DNA of 64,000 nucleotides, taken from contig NC_135384.1 in the NCBI RefSeq assembly GCF_049243985.1, positions 13,822,501 to 13,886,500 of the forward strand, read 5' to 3'. This DNA is from Paroedura picta (Eukaryota > Chordata > Lepidosauria > Squamata > Gekkonidae). A model generated the notes under the pieces. The model was not told where the DNA came from. It saw nothing but the letters and a program-made list of their open reading frames with translations, and did no database searches. Positions 55,804-64,000 of this stretch are shown here, piece after piece. The position numbers and the translations under genes are program-made. The stretch's first letter is position 1. The number at the start of each line of letters is the position of its first letter.

Positions 55804-57168
55804 TAGAGTTGGAAGGGCCCTCATGGGTCATCTAGTCCAACCCCCTGCACTATGAAGGACACTCACATCCCAATCACTCATCTACTATAACCTGACACCC
55901 CTTTGCCTTCACAGAATCAGCCTCTCCGTCAGATGGCTATCTAGTCTCTGTTTTAAAATTTCCAAAAATGGAGAATCCACCACCTCCCAAGGAAGCCTGT
56001 TCCACTGAGAAACCCCTCTAACTGTCAGGAACTTCTTCTGGATGTTTAGATGGAATTTATTTTGAATTAATTTCATCCCATTCCTTCTGGTCTGTCCCTC
56101 TTAGGCAAGAGAGAACAATTCTGCTCCATCCTCTATATGGCACGCTTTTAAGTACTTGATGATTATCAGATCAACTCTCAGTCATCTCCTCTCTTGGCTG
56201 AACAGACCAACATCCCCCAACTTTTCTTCATATGTCTTGGTCTCCAAACCCTCACCATCTTTGTTGTCCTCCTCTGGACACCTTCCAGTTTGTCAACATC
56301 CCTCTTCAACTTGGGTGCCCAAAACTCAACAGAGTACTTCAAGTGAGGTCGAACCAGAGCAGAGTAAAGCAGTACCATTACCTCCCGTGATCTGGACACG
56401 ATACTCCATTTGATACATCCCAAAATCCCATTTGCCTTTTTAGCCACTGAGTCACACTGCTGACTCATGTTCAATGTATGGTCTACTAAGACTCCTAGAT
56501 CCTTTTCGTACATGCTACTGCCAAGACCAATCTCCCCCATCTTATATTGGTGCATTTGTTTTTTTTCCTACCTAAATGCAGAACTTTACATCTGTCCCCA
56601 TTGATCTTCATTTTATTCAGTTTAGTCTATCAAGATCATCCTGTATTCTGTTGCCGTCTTCAGTTGTGTTTGCTACCCCTCCCACTTCAGTATCATCTGC
56701 AAATTTAATAAGTATCCCCTCTAATCCCTCATCCAAATCATTTATAAATATGTTGAACAACACAGGCCCCAGGACAGATCCATGGGGTACTCCACCTGTC
56801 ACTCTTTTCCAAGAAGATGCTGAACTATTAACAAGTACCCTCTGGGTACAAATTGTCAACCAGTTATTGTCAACCACCTAACAGAATTAGGATCCATACA
56901 GCATTTTACCGACTTGTGAACAAGAATATCATGTGGAACCTTATCAAAAGCTTTACTGAAATCCAGATAAACTATGTCCACAGCATTCCCCTGATCCAGC
57001 AAGGTAATCACTTTCTTAAAAAAAGAGAAAAGGTTGGTCTGACATGACTTGTTCTTGAGAAATCCATGTGAAGTCTTAGAAATTACAGCTCTCAGTTCCC
57101 GTTGCTCAAGGAGTGTTTGATTATTTGTTAAAAAAAATTGCCAGCTACAGATGTCACGATGATGGGTC
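55804..57168 (-). mobile_element. CR1 LINE, 3' part with RT
   Basis: Minus strand. After the 3' UTR (tagagttggaagggccc; ctagtccaaccccctgc) come RT and C-terminal blocks: FLKNKSCQTNL, DIVYLDFSKAFDKVPHDIL, GVPHGSVLGPVLFNIFIND, IKFADDTEVGG, KDLGVLVDHTLNMSQQCD, YSALVRPHLKYSVEFW. Several frame changes; dead. Confidence 0.92.
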
Positions 57169-57169
57169 A

Positions 57170-58770
57170 GCATATGGCAGCCTCATCAAAAGCCATTAAT
57201 CCATGCTTCTATAAACAACAGCAAGTAATCTGAGCCAAGGTCTCCATCCGGGCTGCTTTTCACCTCTCTCTTTCCCTCCCCCTCTCTCTGCCTGAGTAGC
57301 CACCTCGATTCGGGGCAGGCTAATTTTCTTAAGTAGAAGAAGAGGACTTAGATTAACTAGCAATACCTTTTACAGCAGTTGTTTTGGTTTCCAGAGATAA
57401 GAGCTGTGATTGGGAAGATCTCACAAGAACCCTGCTCCAGGACGAGACTATTGGCTTCACTGACTTCAAAACGTCATTTACTAGTGCCAGGAAATTCTGA
57501 TATGCAACCAGCTCTTTAAGGACACCTTTTTTGGCTATACTAAATTCAACTTGCTGAAAGTGCTTTAGTTCTGAATTGTCCTGTTTTTAATCTCCGTGCT
57601 GTTTTTTGGTCTTCTGTTGTTGTTGTTTTTTGTTTTTTTTATTCTACACTGAAGAACGTCGGAAGACTAAACAGACTTTCGCTTTTGCCTAGGACTGTAT
57701 AGGACTTCTCCTGGCTATTTTCAATATTGTATGAGATTGGCTGCTGACTTATAAGCCTAAACAAGGTTTGAAATCATCAGCAGAAAAGAAATCTGAAATT
57801 TTGGAGATGGAAAAGGGGATGTCGGAGCCTCGCAGCCCAGATAAGGACACCCTTTTTAAAAAGGCATACAGCCATTTCAAAGCAACAGTACACAAGAATC
57901 AACCAAAAGATACATGGATCTGTTTTGAAAGTAATCGATTTAAGGAGCTTCTCAGAAAAAAAATTGTACTGATATCGGAGTCCAGGAGGTGCAACTGCCT
58001 CAAGATTAATTGGTGAATATTCTGTGGGAAAGAGTACAACTGCACTTTCTACGCCAAAGTCTAACTGGACAGAATATAAGTCTACGGGAATAACAAGGTG
58101 CAGTAAGCCTCGATATGAGACCCCCTTAAGAAGATTGGGGAAGGGAAAGGAGAAGCAAAGGAAAGGGGGAACAAGATGTTTGAATTTTTTTCTTTATTCT
58201 TCTTCTGTACACTTTTAAGGCAATATAATTGTAAGTGCTGGAACTGTTATGATAAAGTGGGGGTTTTTTCCCTTTCTTTTTTCTTTATTAGTGTATTGTT
58301 ATAGGGCCAAAGTTCATACTGTTCTACAAGAAATGTTCAATGTTAAGCATTTAATTCAAACCTGAAAATATGGTGTTGAATATCTGTCAGGAAGGCTCAT
58401 CGACTGTGTCAAGTATAAAATGTTTTATAGGTAGTATGTGACACCAAAAGTGACTGCTAAAATTGCTAAAAAATATGTTAACAAATATTGGAAATGTGGT
58501 TATAAAGTAGGTTTCTTTTTTCAAACGTGGTGGAAATGTGAAAAAGCTTATAAGTTTTGGGCAAAGGTTCATACCATTGTGTAGTCAATGTGGGGTCTTA
58601 GATTTCCTATGTAAGCTGAATCTCGGTTATTAAGTATATCTCCGCAGTGCCTCGCAGCCCAAACTCAAAGCTTAGCTAAAAGGGGACAATGGAGGGGGTT
58701 TAACTGTAACAAATGAAGACTATATATTTCTATATTCTTTCTATATTTCTATCATTATGATATATGTATG
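57170..58770 (+). mobile_element. Shortened L1-clade element inside CR1
   Basis: Plus strand. 57240-57800 looks like a 5' leader. A short ORF with ATG at 57807 (MEKGMSEPRSPDKDTLFKKA, Lys/Glu rich) may be the ORF1 N-terminus. From about 58230 the sequence jumps to the L1 ORF2 C-terminus (YWKCGYKVGFFFQTWWKC, KFWAKVHTIV), as in the 7880-8610 copy. The middle, several kb in a full L1, is absent. CR1 sequence resumes on each side. ORF1 identity is uncertain; the ORF2 end is secure. Confidence 0.7.
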
Positions 58771-58774
58771 TAAA

Positions 58775-59400
58775 CATTTGCCCGCTTCCAGTCATCTGGC
58801 ACCTAACCTGTTCTCCAGGAAGTGTCAAAAATAATGGACAGAGGTTCAGAGATGACATCTGCAAGTTCATTTAGTACCCTTGGATGCAGTTCATCTGGCA
58901 CAGAAGACTTTGTTTCATTTACAGAAAATAGATGTTTGTGAACTGCTCCAACAGTGATCCTAAACCACATGGTCACTGCTACCAAGTGTGCCCACTACTT
59001 CCGCCTCATCTACCTGTTATTCTCTATTGATGAGAATCAAGTCTAAAATAGCATAGCCCCTTGTTCCCCTCTCTGCTTTCTGGGAAATGAAGCTGTTAGC
59101 AAGATAAGTTAAGCATTTAATGGAGTTTGCATTTTTAGCAGAGTTGGTCTTCCAATAGATATCTGGGTAATTGAAGTCACCCATGACCATTGTTTCCCCC
59201 TTTTTTGAAATTGTGTAATTTGGTCTAGCAGTAACTCATTTAAGTCCTCTGACTGGCTTGGTGATCTATAGCAGACCCCACAATAATACCACTCTCATTT
59301 CCTACTCCTTTTATATTTACCCAAATACACTCAACTGAACTTTCAATGACAACAGGAGAGCACTTGATGTCACATATGCCTGTAGCTGCCAAGCTCAGCT
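58775..59400 (-). mobile_element. CR1 LINE, 5' part with endonuclease
   Basis: Minus strand continuation of the CR1 at 55804: VMGDFNYPDI, ANSFISQKAERGTRG, AILDLIL (endonuclease C-terminal part), then LHPRVLNELADVISEPLSII and the VPDDWKRAN junction that should lead into the RT. About 20 codons are missing at the L1 insertion point. Confidence 0.9.
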
Positions 59401-59684
59401 TATGCTAGTGAGGAATTTCTATAGCCCACTGGATAGGGGAATTAATATGCCTGTGATAGATGGAAATAGACAACGAACTGCCGGTCCTTCAATACTTCCA
59501 GCAAATGAGACTTTCATAATTGCTTTGGAGCTGTATCAGCAATTGGGATGGGGTGGGGGAAGGTGGGGTTGGAGTATTGCTTTACTGTTTTTATATGTTT
59601 GATATGTTAGCCGCCACAAGCCAAGTGATCAGAAAAATAAAATAATTTTAATTATTAATAAACAATAATGTAGTTATGTAAATA
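59401..59684. other. Unassigned DNA with a LINE-type tail
   Basis: 59600-59670 (gttagccgccacaagccaag, then AT-rich) resembles the tails at 15345 and 29400. Nothing else recognised. Confidence 0.45.
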
Positions 59685-59750
59685 CTAGGCGTAAAGCCCA
59701 CCTGACAGCCATACTAGTGCCAGCTGCATTTCAGGGTGCAGTGGGCTTCA
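59685..59750 (-). mobile_element. Helitron-like 3' terminus at edge of OR duplication
   Basis: Minus strand 3' end CTAG (59685-59688) preceded by a stem aagcccac/gtgggctt (59694-59701, 59741-59748) enclosing about 39 nt that may fold further. Host base at 59684 is A. The spacing and stem resemble the termini at 17113, 37017 and 54526. The inverted OR duplication starts at 59751, three bases beyond the stem. No matching 5' end was found to the right. Confidence 0.55.
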
Positions 59751-59969
59751 CAGTCCCCATGTGCACGGTTTCTGCTCCAGAGGACAATCATGCCACATAT
59801 GCTGAAGGAGCTGTATTCCTCCCTACTGTTACTCTGAAATAAAACTGTCCAGGAAGAGAGCCAACAAGGTTTCATGTTCTATCAGGATCAATAATTTTTA
59901 CCAGTAATGAGACATGATGGGTTGACCTTGATTACCAAATGAAATTTCAGGCAAACTAAGGATTCAGTC

Positions 59970-60222
59970 GAGCCTCTTGTGGCGCAGAGTGGTAAGGCAG
60001 CCGCCTGAAAGCTTTGCCCATGAGGTTGGGAGTTCGATCCCAGCAGCCGGCTCAAGGTTGACTCAGCCTTCCATCCTTCCGAGGTCGGTAAAATGAGTAC
60101 CCAGCTTGCTGGTCATGACTGGGGAAGGCACTGGCAAACCACCCCTGCCATGAAAACGCTAGAGGGCGTCACCCCAAGGGTCAGACATGACTCGGTGCTT
60201 GCACAGGGGATACCTTTACCTT
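59970..60222 (+). mobile_element. Sauria SINE
   Basis: gagcctcttgtggcgcagag to the cctttacc tail, with a perfect 13-bp duplication taaggattcagtc (59957-59969, 60223-60235). The left arm retains the empty site near 52882, so insertion followed the inverted duplication. Confidence 0.97.
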
Positions 60223-60514
60223 TAAGGATTCAGTCAAGGATTTTCTAAAACCCAGTTCCATACCTCCTACTACTGTATAACTCTGTATGGGCAGCCTGTT
60301 GCAGTCAGATCTGTAAACCTGTTTTAATTTTTAAAAGCATTCCTATTGAACTGTTTTAATGGTGTAAGGAACCAGAGAGTGTGGTGGAAGGAAGCTCAAT
60401 GGCAGAGAAACAATAATAAATCTGAAAACTCAAGTATACAAAGAGGTTTGAAATTAGTATAGGAGCATACAAGAAACAACTCTGCCCTTTATATTTCAGA
60501 CAAATATGATCTAA

Positions 60515-61483
60515 TTATTCTGCATCTCCAACGAATCTCTTGGAAATCCCATGCTTTTTTGCAGCCCTCCTTAAAGCTTTTTTAACCTCTTTGTTTCTTA
60601 GACTATAGATAAGGGGATTAATTAGAGGGGTTAAGACTGTGTAGAAGACAGAGAAGATCTTGTCCACTTCTCTTAGAGCTTCCTTTTTGGGAAGAGCATA
60701 TACAAATATCAGTGAACCATAAAATATGGAAACCACAATGAGGTGAGAAGAACAAGTGGAAAAGGCCTTTTTTCTCCCATCTGAAGATGGGATTTGTACA
60801 ATGGCAGCAATGATACAAATGTAAGAAATCATGGTCAGAAGACAAGATGGAATAGTATCTATGGCAGATACCGTGAGGCCCACCAGTGTCACCAGAGATG
60901 TGTCACTGCATGATAGGTTAATCACTGGTGTCAATTCACAGAAGAAATGATCAATTTCACGAGGGCCACAGTATTTCAACTTTGACATTAAACTCATTAC
61001 TAAAGTCATAACTGTTATCCCACAAAGCCAAGATAGAGCTGACAAAACACTACAGAGTCTTGTGCTCATGAGAGTTGCATATTGAAGAGGTTTGCATATT
61101 GCCAAATATCGATCATATGACATGGATGCCAGCAGGTAGCATTCAGCAACCACAAGCGTCCCAAAACTGTAAAGCTGGATAAAACAGCCCCCAACAGAAA
61201 TGGTTCTGTCCCCTGTCAGGAAACTGGCCAGCATTCTGGGGAGAAGGGTGGAAGTGTAGAAGGTCTCTAGACAGGACAAGTTTCCAAGGAATAAGTACAT
61301 AGGAATGTGAAGGTGATGATCTGTGATTACTAACAAAATGATGATGATGTTTCCAGCCATGGTCACACCGTAAATTACTAGGAAAACCAGGAAGAGAGGA
61401 ATCTGAAGTCCAGGGGCATCCCCAAATCCCAGAAGAATAAATGTAGTTATTGTGGTTTTATTGTCTGTCTCCAGAAGATCCAT
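60515..61483 (-). CDS. Olfactory receptor, family 6/11-like (right-arm copy)
   Basis: 322 aa, minus strand, ATG at 61481-61483, 11 nt after an acceptor (minus strand ttcattctcag). Same landmarks as the 51633 gene: NKT 8-10, PMYLFLGNLSCLE, MSYDRYLAIC, IDHFFCEL, KAFSTCSSHLIVV, PLINPLIYSLRNKE. Unlike the left copy it keeps the consensus FILLGF, PRM and IDH, so it is the more conservative of the two, about 95% identical. Complete coding exon plus about 2 kb of 5' flank were copied, so promoter elements probably came along. Intact. Confidence 0.96.
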   Translation of the reverse strand: MDLLETDNKTTITTFILLGFGDAPGLQIPLFLVFLVIYGVTMAGNIIIILLVITDHHLHIPMYLFLGNLSCLETFYTSTLLPRMLASFLTGDRTISVGGCFIQLYSFGTLVVAECYLLASMSYDRYLAICKPLQYATLMSTRLCSVLSALSWLCGITVMTLVMSLMSKLKYCGPREIDHFFCELTPVINLSCSDTSLVTLVGLTVSAIDTIPSCLLTMISYICIIAAIVQIPSSDGRKKAFSTCSSHLIVVSIFYGSLIFVYALPKKEALREVDKIFSVFYTVLTPLINPLIYSLRNKEVKKALRRAAKKHGISKRFVGDAE

Positions 61484-61889
61484 AGTTTGAATCGCTGAGA
61501 ATGAAATGAACAAATAATGAGATTTCCAAGTGAAAGACCCAAAGCCAATAAATCATTATATTCTCTCCCCCTCAATTAATACTGAGTTTTATTAAATGTT
61601 CTGATGTGTTTTGTCTCAACTTACGAAAAGCACTTTTAAAAGGCTTTTCCTGTAATTAAATAAATTGTGTAGGTTTTATCTCACATTACAGATCATCTGA
61701 TCATTATTAGGTGACAGCATCTAATAAGAATATTGCAATCCACTATTATTGCTGGGCCATGTGATAGCTAGCAGATATCTTCTATTTGTTTTCATTTATT
61801 CTGTGCCTTTTCCCCCAATGGGAACTAAAGAAGTCTTACATTATTTTCTCATATCCCATAATGTTCTAATAACAGTCCTGTGAGGTAGG

Positions 61890-62265
61890 TCAGGTCAGGC
61901 TGACAGTGGGTGAATTGTAGTCTACAATGGTTTCCTACAGAATGGCATCTAAGCCTCAGTAACCCTCTGATCTGCCACCCCACTATCTGCTTTACACAAA
62001 ACAGCTGTTCCCCATGTTCTGGCGCCAGCAGCACATAATAATCATCTACAATTGGTCCTGGCTGACAGTGGGTGACTGATTTTTTTTTTTCTAAGAAGAA
62101 TTGTAGTCTGCAAGGGCTTCCTAGAGAACGGCAGGTCAGGCTGACAGTGTGTGAATTGTAGTCTACAAGGGTTTCCTACAGGATGACATCTAAGCCTCAG
62201 TAACCCTCTAATCTGCTTTACACAAATCAGCTGTTCCCCATGTTCTGGAACCAGCAGCACATAAA
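61890..62265. repeat. Local duplication in right arm
   Basis: Words gctgacagtg, gaattgtagtctacaa, gatgacatctaagcctcag and cagctgttccccatgttctgg occur twice, about 215 bp apart. The left arm (about 51070-51225) has one copy. Confidence 0.85.
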
Positions 62266-63539
62266 GCAGGGTGCCTTCCAGGGTGCCTTGTCCCCCAGCA
62301 GTAGCATTTAACAGAGATTAGGGACCTACATTGGGAGTGCAAGAAAGTCCCATTCTGTTCTTCAAAAATGTAGTCTGGGTCCAAACCAACATTTCTTCTT
62401 GAATTGGATGTGTTAACTTTTCGTTCACTATCAGTCAACAGTATTATAGCACCCGTGACACACAAAATACAGGCCCCATTGCCTCCAGTGTAATATAAGG
62501 CAACCAGATTGTCCCACTTAGAGGACCTGGCAAATTGTACTTACGTTGAATTAAATATATATATATATATTACAATACTATTTTTGTATTCTATGCGTTC
62601 TATGAAACTTTTTGTGGCTCCATATAGACCAATTTTTAAATCAAGAACCCTCCCCCCCCCCCGGTCAATGGTGTCCCGGTTTACCAATGTTCAAATCTGG
62701 TTTCCTTAGTGTAATAGGTTCTTTCAAGGGGATCTTCCCCGTATTTTCCACCAGCAAAGGGTGATTGGATCCTACCCCACACAGAATATATCAGTCTTCA
62801 GTTTGTAACAATGTAAAAGTAGGATTATTACAACCATGATAATAGAACACACCTTTTGAATCCTGATGTGAACTGTCTGATTTTATAACAGTATTAAATT
62901 AAGATTATTATACAGAATCTACCAAATTAAGAGAGACATAGACCTCAACTAAAATCATCAACAACAAAATCAACTTTTACCGTTAACTATCTCTTGGCAT
63001 CAATGAAGAATTGTTGAGAGGTAGATCCATAGCGTTACTGCACATTTGTCTAGCTATCATGAAGAATGACTTATATTTCCTGAAGGAAATGGTTATTTCT
63101 TGTGAAGTCACCAATGCAGTAAACAAAATAAGCTTTATATAAGGGGGCAACAGATTGTCTCTGGAGAGCATCCTCTTGATACCTTAAGGAATGAATTCCA
63201 GAACAATTAGCAAATTCCCCTTCTAAAACTCATTAAGGTTTCAAAATACTCCAGTCTCTTATTGAGAAGAATTATTGTTTTCAAAATTTGTGTGTTCCCT
63301 CTCAAGAGACCACTCAAGTGAGTTATAATGGTGTGTGGTTGTTAAATCAATGCGGCAGCGGAATAGGGGCACGAGGTGGAGTATTTTACCAGGCACCAGT
63401 GTACGTGCTGGGACCTTGGGGGCAGGGGTCTGTGTAAGAGACCGGCTAAGGCCAAGCATGGCCTTACCTGGATGGATAGGTCAGGGTCTAGGAGTCAGGA
63501 AGAAGGAATGGTTGAATTTGGTGGCAAACATCTACTGAC

Positions 63540-64000
63540 TTTACATTTCTTTGTCTTTACTCGTGACTCACCCTCACCACTCTGTCAAATGGGAGTTTTC
63601 CCTTCAAGACTCTGAGCCATTCCACATGATTTAAATGTAGCAGAAGGCTTACCTTTGGTAAACGCTATTAATTCAATGTTCCGTATGACGTCGTACACAG
63701 TCTGCAACACTCCTGCAACACTCCCGCAAAAATCGCTTCATTGTAGCACATTTTGGGAAATCCAGAAAAGTGGATTTCCCCTAAAAAAAACCCACTAGAT
63801 TCTTGAGAACAACCTGCAACACATCCCAAAAAGACATGTGCATTCTTAATGTAGCAGTAGAAAGAATGTCCCTCCCTCGCTCTTGCCCCCGAGCTTCCGG
63901 AGATGCGGTCACCATTTTTTCCCCCTTAAACTGGTGAAAGCAATGAACAAGAGAGGCTTCTCCATCTAAAGTCCCTCCACAGAAGTGATTAACTGTAAAA
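63540..64000. other. Unassigned DNA at window edge
   Basis: No homology to the sequence left of 49934. From about 63610 (gagccattccacatgattt, tatgacgtcgtacac) it may be the start of an interspersed repeat running off the window; family not recognised. Confidence 0.35.

Larger units (their letters stand above)
59751..63539. repeat. Inverted duplication, right arm
   Basis: Reverse complement of 49934-53125. It is longer because of a Sauria SINE (59970-60222) and an internal duplication (about 61890-62265). 61484-63539 has no gene besides the OR. Sequence outside both ends is unrelated to that flanking the left arm. Confidence 0.95.

Noticed and set aside
57768-58218. Small host gene inside the CR1
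   Set aside because: The frame starts without an ATG at 57768, sits between an L1-like leader and an L1 ORF2 end, and is better explained as an L1 ORF1 piece.

Overview
The window reads as squamate-reptile (lizard or snake) nuclear DNA. Sauria SINEs, BovB (RTE) LINEs, CR1, L1 and R4-like LINEs, tRNA-derived SINEs and hAT MITEs occur together, and the only host genes are intronless-coding olfactory receptors (ORs). I cannot name the species.

Host genes: seven OR reading frames look intact: one on + near 1.6 kb, one on - near 18.3 kb, then + at 26.2, 33.8, 41.3, 46.1 and 51.6 kb; an eighth, on - near 60.5 kb, is also intact. One full-length copy near 11 kb is broken by a 4-bp tandem duplication. 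A split C-terminal relic lies at 35.9-36.7 kb. Two OR groups are present: a family 6/11-like group (1.6, 11, 26, 34, 51.6, 60.5 kb) and a family-14-like group (18.3, 41.3, 46.1 kb). Several coding exons have a good splice acceptor just upstream of the ATG, as usual for ORs with spliced 5' leaders. Each gene should make an odorant GPCR of the sensory-neuron membrane; there is no operon-like relationship.

Layout: 0-3 and 9.7-12.3 kb are a direct duplication (OR plus flanks) separated by R4-like, BovB and L1 LINEs. The BovB at 4.6-7.8 kb is full length with target-site duplications and an unbroken 1007-codon ORF. 13.9-18.1 kb is a repeat graveyard: BovB pieces, a Ty1/copia-type fossil, a Helitron-like insertion and a Penelope-type terminus with a hammerhead-like core. 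20-38 kb holds two ORs, an OR relic and paralogous non-coding blocks. 38.55-43.70 and 43.70-48.77 kb are tandem ~5-kb units, each with one OR14-like gene and its own later insertions. 49.93-53.13 and 59.75-63.54 kb are inverted arms, each with one OR. Between them is an old CR1 interrupted by a Helitron-like element and by a shortened L1.

The most unusual signal is a small Helitron-like family: three copies with exact A|T junctions supported by empty-site sequence, a terminal hairpin that covaries between copies, and a run of long perfect hairpins in the largest copy. A fourth terminus of this kind ends within three bases of the inverted OR duplication, which raises the possibility that rolling-circle transposition copied an intact OR gene.
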